NCBI RefSeq assembly: GCF_947301925.1
Contig: NZ_CAMYUE010000003.1
Coordinates: forward strand, 186,001 to 250,000
Length of the DNA: 64,000 nucleotides
Direction of reading: 5' to 3'
DNA from: an uncultured Ruminococcus sp.
Lineage (GTDB): Bacteria > Bacillota > Clostridia > Oscillospirales > Ruminococcaceae
Of the stretch, positions 46,793 to 55,031 are shown in pieces. The translations under genes and the position numbers were made by a program. The notes under the pieces were generated by a model. The model saw only the letters and a program-made list of their open reading frames with translations. It was not told the origin of the DNA and ran no database searches. Each line of letters begins with the position of its first letter. Within the stretch, counting starts at the first letter, position 1.

Positions 46793-47401
46793 ATGAAGAT
46801 CGCAGTATTCTCAGACGTTCACGGAAATCTTGCGGCATTGAAAAAAGTGCTGAGACAGATCAAAGAAAAAGGCGCAGACCTGACAGTGTTTTTAGGAGAC
46901 ATTTTTCAGCGAGGCAATGAGGAGTTTGAATGTCTTGAGCTGTTGAAGGAAAGCGGTATCATCTGTCTCAAGGGTAACTGCGAACTTTACGCCGGGTACG
47001 GAGTAGATGTTGATCCCGATGTGGAGCATCTCAGGGCGTATTATGACGGTATCAGGGAAAGACTCACCCATGAGCAGATGGAGTTTATCAGGCAGCTGCC
47101 CTTGTTCTATGAGCTGGAATGTCACGGACATAAGCTGCGCTTTTCACATTTCCTGTTTCTTGATAAAGAGGCGGCATATCCGTTTTTACCGCTGTCGAGC
47201 CTGAAAAACGGCGAGTTCGACAAGGCCTGTGCAAGTGAAGAGGTAATGGGATATGATCTTGTTGCCGTGGGACACTCCCATCAGAACTTTGTGAAAGGAA
47301 AAGTAGTTTCTGTTTCGGCTGCGGGACTGGAGGGAGCTTCTTACCTTCTTATCGAAGTCAGCGAGGAGTCGGTCGGATTTGAGCACATAAGCCTTGACTG
47401 A
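46793..47401 (+). CDS. Calcineurin-like metallophosphoesterase
   Basis: This 202-residue protein has the dinuclear metal motifs in order: FSDVHGN (N-terminus), FLGDIFQRG, LKGNCE, and VGHSHQNF near the end. The family includes YfcE-like phosphodiesterases and Ser/Thr phosphatase-like proteins; the substrate is unknown. The start is ATG 46793 with GGAAGG; the longer frame to 46739 has no ribosome site and covers the leader hairpin. Confidence 0.88.
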   Translation: MKIAVFSDVHGNLAALKKVLRQIKEKGADLTVFLGDIFQRGNEEFECLELLKESGIICLKGNCELYAGYGVDVDPDVEHLRAYYDGIRERLTHEQMEFIRQLPLFYELECHGHKLRFSHFLFLDKEAAYPFLPLSSLKNGEFDKACASEEVMGYDLVAVGHSHQNFVKGKVVSVSAAGLEGASYLLIEVSEESVGFEHISLD

Positions 47402-47430
47402 GTATTAACACAGCCTACATATAAAGGAAA

Positions 47431-47475
47431 ATGCCCCGCAGCGGTCTTTATCGCTGCGGGGCATGGCTTTTTATT
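47431..47475 (+). terminator. Terminator of phosphoesterase gene
   Basis: ATGCCCCGCAGCG/CGCTGCGGGGCAT, 13 perfect pairs, 8-base loop, then GGCTTTTTATT. Confidence 0.92.
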
Positions 47476-47494
47476 GATATTGCGTTTCGTCAGA

Positions 47495-47653
47495 TCATAT
47501 CAGCGGCAGGAATATAGCGCCGAGTATCATTAATGCTGCAAGAGCCAGCACGATTATCCTCATCCACAGCTTCTTGTCGGTGCTTTTCTGCTTGTTTTTC
47601 ACGGGCTGTACAGGCTTTGTCTCCTGCACCTTCCTGTTCTTTTTACTGCTCAT
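47495..47653 (-). CDS. Small single-span membrane protein (52 aa)
   Basis: This small reading frame encodes 52 residues. It begins MSSKKNRKVQETKPVQPVKN, a Lys-rich cytosolic head, and ends with a hydrophobic helix (IIVLALAALMILGAIFLPLI). The ATG at 47653 follows directly on the TGA of the DEAD-box helicase, with GAGGTGAT six bases ahead, so translation is coupled. It is too small for most annotation cut-offs; no function is known. It may be a membrane tether or regulator linked with the helicase. Confidence 0.7.
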   Translation of the reverse strand: MSSKKNRKVQETKPVQPVKNKQKSTDKKLWMRIIVLALAALMILGAIFLPLI

Positions 47654-49387
47654 TCATATCACCTCAATGTCTTTTTTTAGTACGTTTTTGCGGTTCGGTA
47701 TATAATCGGAGTATATCTCCGACTTCTTTCTGTTTCCGTAGGCGGCCTTTTTTCTGTCGAATACGGGTTTGCCGTCGGGACGGCGGCTCCTGCCGCGCTC
47801 GGCATAGGGGCTTCCCTTGTAGAGCTTTACCTCCACCTTGTTGCCGTTGATCTTCATAGAGTCGGAGCTCTCGATGATGTAGTCGCACTCTGCCTCGGGC
47901 ACTTCAACGGTGGTGTGCTCGTCGTATATGTCTATCTTGCCGAAGTCCTTGCCGGTCATTCCCGTGGCGTCCACCAGTGCGCCGAGAATGAAATTCGGAG
48001 CTATACGGCGGTTCCTGCCTATATTTATGACTATCCTTGCGGTCTTGGCGCCGCTGTTCCTGCCCTTTCTGAGAGGACGGGCGTTTTCAAGATCGGGGAG
48101 AGCCTCTGTCTCCGCGCGGAGCTGCTTTTCGATAACTCTTGCCGCGGCCTCGCGGTAGTCTATGCCCCGGGCAGCCAGCCTGTCAAGTATATCATAGGCG
48201 TTATGGCCTGCCTGAGCCTCTGAGATCTCCTTTATCATTGACTCCTTCTTCATGGCTATGATATCGGACTTCTCCGGGAGAGGCATCTCGCGTATCTCGG
48301 CGTGTATGTACTTTTCAATAGCGCGGAGATCGTAAAGCTGACGCCTGCCGCTTATAAGGGTATAAGCTGTACCCGTTCTGCCTGCACGGCCTGTTCTGCC
48401 AATGCGATGGATATAGTATTCGTTGTCCTGCGGCAGGTCGTAGTTGAACACCGCGTCGACTCCGCTGACGTCAATGCCTCTTGCAGCAACGTCCGTAGCC
48501 ACAAGTATCTCCGCAGCTTTTCCCTTGAAGCTGTTCATGACCTGTGTACGCTGTATCTGCTTCATATCGCCGTGGAGGCCTGCCGCTCTGAAGCCGCTTT
48601 TCACCAGCTCGTCGGTAAGCTGATCCACCATGGCCTTTGTGTTGCAGAATACCATAGCGGAGGAGGGCTTGTATGCCGTAAGGAGGAGCTTCAGGGCGTC
48701 GGTCTTTCTGCCCATTGCCACCTCAAAGTAGAACTGCTCTATGAGCTCCACAGTCCTCTGTGCCGATTTTATCTTTATATGAACGGGATCGCGCTGGTAC
48801 TTCTCGGTTATGGCCATGATCTCCTTTGGCATAGTTGCCGAGAAGAGCACGGTCTGTCTGTCCTCGGGGATATCTGCAAGTATGGTCTCTATATCCTCGC
48901 GGAAGCCCATATTCAGCATTTCGTCGGCCTCGTCCAGTATCACGGTGCGGATACTGTCCAGCTTCAGAGTGCGTCGGCGGATATGATCCATGACACGTCC
49001 CGGCGTACCTATGACGATATTGGCGCCGCGCTTCAGCTCATGTATCTGCTTTTCCATGCTTGCTCCGCCGTATACCGCTGAGGTCTTTACGCCCTCCTTG
49101 TATTTGGCGAATTTGCGTATCTCCTCGTTGGCCTGCATGGCAAGCTCACGGGTGGGGCAGAGTATCAGCACCACTGCCGACTTCCTGTCGGCCTCGGTTA
49201 TGCTCTCAACGGCAGGTATGCCGAAAGCGGCGGTCTTTCCCGTGCCTGTGTTGGAGCGTCCCACCACGTCACGGCCTTCGAGGAGCAGCGGTATGCTCTC
49301 CTGCTGTATCTCGGTCATCTCCGTATATCCCAGCTCGCCAACGGCACGGAGAAGAGCCTGCGACAGATTCAGTTCATTAAAATTCAT
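47654..49387 (-). CDS. DEAD-box RNA helicase (DeaD/CshA type)
   Basis: This 577-residue ATP-dependent RNA helicase has the motifs in order: the Q motif TEIQQESIP, SNTGTGKT (I), PTRELA (Ia), GTPGR (Ib), DEAD (II), SATMP (III), VATDVAARGIDV (V) and HRIGRTGRAGR (VI). The C-terminal third has a DbpA-type RNA-binding domain (ARIVINIGRNRRIAPNFILGAL) and a basic tail. The start is ATG 49387, with AAAGG upstream. It probably acts in ribosome assembly or mRNA decay and cold response. Confidence 0.95.
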   Translation of the reverse strand: MNFNELNLSQALLRAVGELGYTEMTEIQQESIPLLLEGRDVVGRSNTGTGKTAAFGIPAVESITEADRKSAVVLILCPTRELAMQANEEIRKFAKYKEGVKTSAVYGGASMEKQIHELKRGANIVIGTPGRVMDHIRRRTLKLDSIRTVILDEADEMLNMGFREDIETILADIPEDRQTVLFSATMPKEIMAITEKYQRDPVHIKIKSAQRTVELIEQFYFEVAMGRKTDALKLLLTAYKPSSAMVFCNTKAMVDQLTDELVKSGFRAAGLHGDMKQIQRTQVMNSFKGKAAEILVATDVAARGIDVSGVDAVFNYDLPQDNEYYIHRIGRTGRAGRTGTAYTLISGRRQLYDLRAIEKYIHAEIREMPLPEKSDIIAMKKESMIKEISEAQAGHNAYDILDRLAARGIDYREAAARVIEKQLRAETEALPDLENARPLRKGRNSGAKTARIVINIGRNRRIAPNFILGALVDATGMTGKDFGKIDIYDEHTTVEVPEAECDYIIESSDSMKINGNKVEVKLYKGSPYAERGRSRRPDGKPVFDRKKAAYGNRKKSEIYSDYIPNRKNVLKKDIEVI

Positions 49388-49490
49388 TATATTACCTTTC
49401 TTTCTGTATTCCAATACAACTTATAATAGCACAAAAAGCGGAAAAGGTCAAGAGAATAAGTGATGAGTTTTCGGTGAGTAGGAGGGATTA

Positions 49491-49519
49491 TTGACAAATC
49501 GGCAGCAATGTTTTATAAT
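49491..49519 (+). promoter_or_regulatory. Promoter of nudC
   Basis: TTGACA (49491-49496), a 17-base spacer and TATAAT (49514-49519). Confidence 0.85.
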
Positions 49520-49553
49520 AAATATAAAAATCAGCAGTAAAAGGAGCTTCGGA

Positions 49554-50375
49554 ATGATACAGGACATCTATCCCAGCAGGCTGTATAACAGCTTTAAAAA
49601 CCACGAAATCAGCAATAATGACTATCTTCTCTGCTTTGACGGCGAGGGAAGGGTGCTTGCGGATACCCGCAGCGGCAGCATTGTTTTCCCGAAAAGCGGT
49701 GATATCTCCGTCGGCAGGACTATCTACGGCTTTTCGGTGGATAATGACCGCTATTTCCTCGCTTTAGGTGAGACGGATAATACAGATACAGTCTTTGAGC
49801 ACCTGACACTCCGTCAGCTCAGGGACAGATTCAGCGGAAAGGAGCTTTTTGCAGCCTTTACAGCCTATCACCTCTGGAATTGGTATAATGACAACAGCTT
49901 CTGCGGAAGGTGCGGAAATGGGTTTGTTTTAAGCAGTGACGAACGGGCGCTGAAATGCAGCAAATGCGGTAATACAGTTTATCCCAGAATAAACCCCGCG
50001 GTCATAGTTGGAGTTGTAAAGGGCGACAGCATACTTGTTACACGCTACCGCCGCGGATACGCTCATAACGCCCTTGTGGCAGGCTTTACCGAAATAGGCG
50101 AGACTCTCGAACAGACCGTTGAGCGCGAGGTCATGGAGGAGACAGGCGTGAAAGTCAGGAATATCAGGTACTATAAGTCCCAGCCATGGGGAATGGCGCA
50201 GGATATCCTTATAGGCTTCTTCTGCGAGGCAGACGGCAGCGGAGAGATACATATGGACGAAAACGAGCTGAAGTATGCGGAGTGGGTGAGCCGTGAGGAG
50301 CTGGAGCTCCAGCCCACGGATATCAGCCTGACAAACGAGATGATGAAGGTATTCAGAGACGGTAGAAACTTCTGA
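49554..50375 (+). CDS. nudC: NAD(+) diphosphatase / Nudix hydrolase
   Basis: This 273-residue protein has a zinc ribbon (FCGRCG... LKCSKCG) followed by the Nudix box (GFTEIGETLEQTVEREVMEE, then TG) and a SQPW motif (SQPWGM) typical of NADH pyrophosphatases, which also remove NAD caps from RNA. The N-terminal 95 residues form the family's extra domain. SQPW is followed by GM, where many members have PF. The start is ATG 49554 with AAGGAG. Confidence 0.92.
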   Translation: MIQDIYPSRLYNSFKNHEISNNDYLLCFDGEGRVLADTRSGSIVFPKSGDISVGRTIYGFSVDNDRYFLALGETDNTDTVFEHLTLRQLRDRFSGKELFAAFTAYHLWNWYNDNSFCGRCGNGFVLSSDERALKCSKCGNTVYPRINPAVIVGVVKGDSILVTRYRRGYAHNALVAGFTEIGETLEQTVEREVMEETGVKVRNIRYYKSQPWGMAQDILIGFFCEADGSGEIHMDENELKYAEWVSREELELQPTDISLTNEMMKVFRDGRNF

Positions 50376-50384
50376 TATAACAAG

Positions 50385-50425
50385 AAAGCCCTGTGAGCGG
50401 TCAGCCGTTCACGGGGCTTTGTTTA
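50385..50425. terminator. Bidirectional terminator nudC / tcdA
   Basis: AAAGCCCTGTGAGCGG pairs with CCGTTCACGGGGCTTT across a TCAG loop; T-rich on the right, A-rich on the left. Confidence 0.85.
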
Positions 50426-51172
50426 TTTTCTGTTTATGCCTGTCAGGTCCTTTATGACTTCTCCCGCGATTATAAGTCCTGCCACTGACGGCACAAAAGA
50501 TACAGACCCGGGAGTGGAGCGCCTGCCGCTGCCGCTGCGCATTTCTGTCTGTCCCGAGCCGTCATCAGCGGCCTCACCTACGGGAACAACGGGCTGCTCC
50601 TTAGAGTAGACCACCTTCAGCTTCTTTACGCCGCGGCGCTTGAGCTGATAGCGCATAGCCCTTGCAAGGGGGCAAACGGAGGTCCTGTATATATCCGTGA
50701 CCTCAAATGCCGTAGGATCCAGCTTGTTTCCTGCGCCCATTGAGCTTATTACGGGAACTCCCGCCTTCTGCGCCTGCATGATGATCTCTGTCTTGCCTGT
50801 TACGGTGTCGATGGCGTCGATGATGTAGTCATACTGCGAAAAGTCAAGCTGATCGGCAGTTTCGGGCATATAGAACATCTTGTGGCAGGTAACTTTGCAG
50901 TCGGGATTGATGTCGTGTATGCGCTGAGCCGCCGCGTCCACCTTGTACATACCTACGGTGTTGTCAAGGGCGATTATCTGGCGGTTGATATTGGTCACGC
51001 ATACCTTGTCGTCGTCGATAAGGTCAAGCGCCCCCACTCCCGAGCGGGCAAGAGCTTCAACGGCATAGCCGCCCACGCCGCCTACGCCGAAAACGGCAAC
51101 ACGGGAGTTTGCAAGGATTTTCATGGCTTCTTCGCCGAAAAGAAGCCCGGTTCTTGAAAAACGGTCGGACAT
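50423..51172 (-). CDS. tcdA: tRNA t6A dehydratase
   Basis: An E1/ThiF-fold enzyme that makes cyclic t6A in tRNA using ATP. The 249-residue protein has GVGGVGGYAVEALARSGVG (nucleotide-binding), DDDKVCVTNINRQI and VCPLARAMR. It fits with tsaE and tsaB in the same window, which make the substrate t6A. It is the last gene of a five- or six-gene operon, 13 bases after the GNAT gene. Confidence 0.92.
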   Translation of the reverse strand: MSDRFSRTGLLFGEEAMKILANSRVAVFGVGGVGGYAVEALARSGVGALDLIDDDKVCVTNINRQIIALDNTVGMYKVDAAAQRIHDINPDCKVTCHKMFYMPETADQLDFSQYDYIIDAIDTVTGKTEIIMQAQKAGVPVISSMGAGNKLDPTAFEVTDIYRTSVCPLARAMRYQLKRRGVKKLKVVYSKEQPVVPVGEAADDGSGQTEMRSGSGRRSTPGSVSFVPSVAGLIIAGEVIKDLTGINRK

Positions 51173-51185
51173 AGTTTACTCCTTC

Positions 51186-52151
51186 TTATAGTGACTTTTC
51201 CATGTATCCGCAGGTAAACGGGAAGAAATCGAATTTTTTCGTGTCTGTATGTACAGCTCCCTGTTTTTCGTACCATTTGCGGAGCTTCTCATTTTCTTCA
51301 ACTATGCTGAATACAAGCTTTTCGCAGCCTTTATCCTTTGCTTTTGCGCAGGCGTCGGCGAACAGAGCGCTGCCGATGTTTTTATGCCTGTATTCGGGAA
51401 GAACACAGAGGTTATTCAGCTCGCATTCATTGTTTTCGAGCAGAAGCAGGGAATAATATCCGATAATTCTTCCGCATTCGGAAAAATATCCGTACATCGG
51501 ACGTTGCTCGCTGTCAAACTGCGAGTAGAGTTTATCATCAGTAGTTGCAAAGGCAACAAATCGGGGAGCGTTTTCAACAGTGAAGCCGAACTCGTCTGCA
51601 ACAGTCATGAAGCTTGTCCTTATGACTTCCGTACATTCGGGAATATCATCTCTTTCTATAGCCTTTATCGTAAGTATTGAAGGCACTCTGAACTTTTCCA
51701 GACGGTAGAGCCTCTCCTCGTCAAGCTCCGCCTTGCCGTCCTTGTAGTCGTAGCCGAACTTCCTGTAGAACTGGCAGCCTGTAATGGACGAGGGTATCTC
51801 TATACGCTTTGCACGGAGGAAGTACTCGTCCTTTTCGAGAGTTTCCATAATGAGCCTGCCTACGCCTCTTCCCTGATACTCGGGAAGCACGAATATAGTG
51901 AACAGACTGCTCTCATCTTCCTTGCCCCAGTAAGGACCGATAGCTCCGCAGCCGATGATAGTATCGTTATCCTCTACTACATAGAAGTGCGTCCAGCCGG
52001 CGCGCTCGAGGATATTCTTAGGCTGCGTGATTTTGACCCACTCTTCCATGGACTCGGCAGGGTAGTCCTTAACGTTGGATATTCTTATAGTTTTTATAAC
52101 AACAGCCGAAACTGCTTCTGCATCGGCTGTTTCAAATCTTCTTATGCTCAT
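51186..52151 (-). CDS. Tandem GNAT acetyltransferase
   Basis: This 321-residue protein has two GNAT domains. The first (about 1-150) has FVLPEYQGRGVGRLIM, the second (160-321) LCVLPEYRHKNIGSALF, both the acetyl-CoA pyrophosphate loop (Q/RxxGxG/A). The doubling may give a pseudo-dimer; which half is active is unclear, but the first keeps the better GRGVG. Its start overlaps the DUF3781 gene by 20 bases. Confidence 0.87.
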   Translation of the reverse strand: MSIRRFETADAEAVSAVVIKTIRISNVKDYPAESMEEWVKITQPKNILERAGWTHFYVVEDNDTIIGCGAIGPYWGKEDESSLFTIFVLPEYQGRGVGRLIMETLEKDEYFLRAKRIEIPSSITGCQFYRKFGYDYKDGKAELDEERLYRLEKFRVPSILTIKAIERDDIPECTEVIRTSFMTVADEFGFTVENAPRFVAFATTDDKLYSQFDSEQRPMYGYFSECGRIIGYYSLLLLENNECELNNLCVLPEYRHKNIGSALFADACAKAKDKGCEKLVFSIVEENEKLRKWYEKQGAVHTDTKKFDFFPFTCGYMEKSL

Positions 52152-52398
52152 TTTCTTTCTCCTTTCTGAGTTTATGTGCGGTGATTATGGTATAGCTGTA
52201 GGCATTTACGGTAATTATACAGCCGTTCACGGTCACGTACCAGTTCTTGCCTCTGCGCTCGGTAACGGCTTCGGGAGCGCTTATTCTGTCCCTGCACCAT
52301 TCAACGACATCGGCGCAGTCAAGGGAAAGATTTCGCCTTATACGAACTGCGCCAAGCTCCGTAGTATGGAGCTTGGCGATATTGTTCAGTAATTCCAT
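52132..52398 (-). CDS. DUF3781 family protein
   Basis: This 88-residue protein has the family pattern: LLNNIAKLHTTELGAVRIRR, VVEWCRDRI and VNAYSYTIITAHKL. The function is unknown. It begins at the stop codon of DUF1015 (TAATG overlap of one base) and overlaps the GNAT start. Confidence 0.8.
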   Translation of the reverse strand: MELLNNIAKLHTTELGAVRIRRNLSLDCADVVEWCRDRISAPEAVTERRGKNWYVTVNGCIITVNAYSYTIITAHKLRKEKENEHKKI

Positions 52399-53666
52399 TA
52401 TTCTGTGATCCTGCGTGCTTCGATGTAGAATCTCTTGTCCTCGGCGTGTCCCATGGAGAATGTCTTTCTCGGGAGAGCGCCGTCTTTGATAACGGTGGGG
52501 AAGAGCTGAGACTTGTCCATATCCGGCAGTATGAACGCAATGCCATTATGCTTCTCAGCAAGTGACTTGACTGTATCGGCGCCGTGGATATAGTCTATCT
52601 TGCCGCCGTTTGCCTTGATGTAGCCGTCCAGGAAGTTCTGGAGAGAACCAACGGACAGGTTCGAGGACTTCTTGTTGATGTAGAGCTTCTTTTCGGTGCC
52701 CTTGCATGAGCAGATAACGTACTGATCGGATACCTTTGTCTCGGAGAGCTCAAGTGCAGCTGTGAGCTCGCCAATGAGCTTGTCACAGTCCACATCGTAC
52801 ACAAGGCGGTGGATAGCCTCGAATTTGAGTGCGTCGCTGTGGAGGTTAACTATCTCGGCAAGAGCATATCGGGCAGGGTGATTGGAGAAGTCCTTATCGG
52901 GATCAGCCTTTTTCAGCTGCTCGTAGAACTCCTTGGCAGTAGCGAGGGAGTGGTTTCCGTCGCCCATAGCGTAGAGGAGAACGGGAGTATCGGAAAGACC
53001 GTACTTCTTGCAGAAGGTGTCGGGGTCTGCCAGTGCGCAGAGAGCCTTGTCGACAGCCTCCTGAGCGGATTTGTCTACCAGCCAGCCCTTGATGCTGCCG
53101 CCGTTCTGCATGAGCTCCAGATCGTAGAGCTTGCTGTCGTCGGAAACGGTCTTTGCGAGGGGCTCGATAACAGTATTGTCAGGATCGTCAATGAGTATCA
53201 TGATGTGGGGGAGTTCGAGGGGAGCGCCCTGTCTTACCTTGATACGGGGAGGTATACGCTCGATGACAGTAGCCTCGGTAGCTCTTACCTCTGAGGTGCT
53301 GCCCTTTGAGAAATCGTACTTTTCCAGGTCGATAGCGCCCACGATGCCCTGACGGAGAATGCCGTTGCTCTGAACGCGCTCAACGTAGACCATAGCGTCC
53401 TTGTACTCGGTGAATATACCGTCGGCAAGGTACTTGTCCATAGACTTATGTATATTGTCGATACGCTCTGCAACGCCGTCCTGCTCGAGGTAGAGCTCGG
53501 GGAGGATAAGGTTCAGCGTAGAGGGAGCGCTGCCCACAGTAGCGCTTACCTCGTCCCAGTACTCAGGCTCGCTGGTGTACTGGTCGCAGGCGATAACGGA
53601 CCACTTGTGCATATCGCAGTCCTTGGGGATAAGAATGTCAGCGGAATGAAAAGCAGTTGAGTTCAT
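52398..53666 (-). CDS. DUF1015 family protein
   Basis: This 422-residue cytosolic protein has the DUF1015 landmarks: DILIPKDCDMHKWSVIACDQYT, the central YAMGDGNHSLATAK (a glycine-rich, His/Asp motif conserved in the family) and FILPDMDKSQLF. Its role is unknown; it is wide-spread in Clostridia. AGGAG lies 9 bases upstream of the ATG. Confidence 0.85.
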   Translation of the reverse strand: MNSTAFHSADILIPKDCDMHKWSVIACDQYTSEPEYWDEVSATVGSAPSTLNLILPELYLEQDGVAERIDNIHKSMDKYLADGIFTEYKDAMVYVERVQSNGILRQGIVGAIDLEKYDFSKGSTSEVRATEATVIERIPPRIKVRQGAPLELPHIMILIDDPDNTVIEPLAKTVSDDSKLYDLELMQNGGSIKGWLVDKSAQEAVDKALCALADPDTFCKKYGLSDTPVLLYAMGDGNHSLATAKEFYEQLKKADPDKDFSNHPARYALAEIVNLHSDALKFEAIHRLVYDVDCDKLIGELTAALELSETKVSDQYVICSCKGTEKKLYINKKSSNLSVGSLQNFLDGYIKANGGKIDYIHGADTVKSLAEKHNGIAFILPDMDKSQLFPTVIKDGALPRKTFSMGHAEDKRFYIEARRITE

Positions 53667-53729
53667 GGTAAATACTCCTTTATAGTTATTGGTTTTTAGT
53701 GCTCAGTGCTTAGTATGGGCGGATGCCCA

Positions 53730-53823
53730 AGAGTTTAGAATTGAGAGTTGATGTGCTCTCTTCGCACACATTATTTCAATAAGTCGCCGTCGGACGACAC
53801 AACAGCTCTCAACTCTGAACTTT
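53730..53823. repeat. MITE-like inverted repeat at the end of maf
   Basis: Arms of about 26 bases (53730-53755 and 53798-53823) match in roughly 20 positions as inverted repeats. The centre holds further small palindromes (TGTGCTCTCTTCGCACA; GTCGCCGTCGGACGAC). The right arm runs into the last five or six codons of maf. Next to it, GGGCGGATGCCC and two near-copies of AGTGCTCAGTGCTTAGTA-type sequence lie at 53699-53729. It fits a small non-autonomous mobile element; copy number in the genome is not known here. Confidence 0.55.
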
Positions 53824-54366
53824 TTTCATTTCATTAAAGAGCCTGCCCACGGGAAGCCCCACCACATTGAAGAAATCTCCGTCAATGTGGGAGATAAGTG
53901 CGGAGCCAAGCCCCTGTATGCCGTAGCCTCCCGCCTTGTCGTAGGGCTCATCGGTATCGGCGTAGGCCTCTATTTCGGCAGCCGTGAGTTCCCTGAAAGT
54001 AACGTCTGTCACCTCGGAAAAGGAGGAGATCCTGCCGCCGCTGATAATGCAGCAGCCCGTGACTACCTGATGTGTACGTCCCGAGAGCTTGGATATATCG
54101 GCAATGCACTGAGCTTTGTCCTTAGGCTTGCCCAGTATCTCGCCGCCGCAGATCACCGTGGTGTCGCAGCCTATAACAACGCTGTCGGGGTACTTTTCCG
54201 CAGCCGCTTTTGCTTTCAGCACCGCAAGATACTCGGAAGCCTTCATGGGCTCGATATCGGGGGGGAGAGTCTCGTCGCAGTCCGTTGAGACCGCCTCGAA
54301 ATCCTCGGTTATGTATCTCATCAGCTCACGCCGTCTCGGTGAAGCTGATGCAAGTATTATCTTCAT
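53809..54366 (-). CDS. maf: Maf-family nucleotide pyrophosphatase
   Basis: Hydrolyses non-canonical or UTP/dTTP nucleotides as house-cleaning. The 185-residue protein has LASASPRRRELM at the N-terminus, GCDTTVICGGEILGKPKD, SGRTHQVVTG and KAGGYGIQG. The start is ATG 54366, six bases from GGAG; ATG 54369 is only three away. The last residues (KKVQS) are read from the inverted repeat at 53730-53823. Confidence 0.92.
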   Translation of the reverse strand: MKIILASASPRRRELMRYITEDFEAVSTDCDETLPPDIEPMKASEYLAVLKAKAAAEKYPDSVVIGCDTTVICGGEILGKPKDKAQCIADISKLSGRTHQVVTGCCIISGGRISSFSEVTDVTFRELTAAEIEAYADTDEPYDKAGGYGIQGLGSALISHIDGDFFNVVGLPVGRLFNEMKKVQS

Positions 54367-54387
54367 CATATTCTCCATATCTTTATT

Positions 54388-54816
54388 TCACGGCTCCCAT
54401 ACGAAAAGCCCCTCCGACTTTGCAAGCTGCTCCATCAGCTGTCTTATCCCGCCCGCAGAGGAGAACACCGTCATGTGTGTGTCGTCTGTATCCACGGAAA
54501 TAAGGGTATCCTCGGAAGGTATGAGTATATACACCAGTCCGTCCGCGGCCATGATAAGGTCTGAGAGCTGCTGCGGAGAGGGCGCGGCTGTCTCATGTTC
54601 TCTAAGGCAGTCGTATGCCGTGACGTCGTAATAGCAGTTGAGTTTCAGTATGATATTCAGGAATTTTCTGCGGAGCTCCGCAGAATAGGGCGGATCGAGG
54701 AAAAACTTCTCGATCCCGAAGAAATTGCCGCCTGAGTCCTCGGGGACGCGCCGCGGAAGGAAGTCCACAACGAAATATTCACCGCCGAGGAGGCGTTCTG
54801 TAAGCTGTTCGTTCAT
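54388..54816 (-). CDS. Hypothetical protein, partner of maf
   Basis: This 142-residue, acidic, soluble protein shows no family that was recognised. It holds LLGGEYFVVDFLPRRVPEDSG at the start and LVYILIPSEDTLISVDTDDTH near the end, giving a mixed alpha/beta picture. It is 21 bases ahead of maf on the same transcript from a consensus promoter. No membrane helix or signal peptide. Confidence 0.6.
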   Translation of the reverse strand: MNEQLTERLLGGEYFVVDFLPRRVPEDSGGNFFGIEKFFLDPPYSAELRRKFLNIILKLNCYYDVTAYDCLREHETAAPSPQQLSDLIMAADGLVYILIPSEDTLISVDTDDTHMTVFSSAGGIRQLMEQLAKSEGLFVWEP

Positions 54817-54848
54817 AGCTGCCTCTTTAATAGTTTATTCTACAATCA

Positions 54849-54877
54849 ATTCTATCACAAGGACAGTTGTATGTCAA
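54849..54877 (-). promoter_or_regulatory. Promoter of hypothetical-maf-DUF1015 operon
   Basis: Minus strand TTGACA (54872-54877), a 17-base spacer and TAGAAT (54849-54854). Confidence 0.82.
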
Positions 54878-54963
54878 GGCAGGAAGTCCTCTCATTGTTC
54901 ATTTTGTATCAGTATTCGTAAGAATTATTGAATATTTTTTACTGTATCATTTTTGTGTCACTA

Positions 54964-54992
54964 TTGAATTGTGAATTGAAATGTTGTATAAT
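54964..54992 (+). promoter_or_regulatory. Promoter of MATE gene
   Basis: TTGAAT (54964-54969), a 17-base spacer and TATAAT (54987-54992). Confidence 0.82.
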
Positions 54993-55031
54993 TATTAGGT
55001 ATTTATTTATGTAAAAGAGGGTAATAATGAT

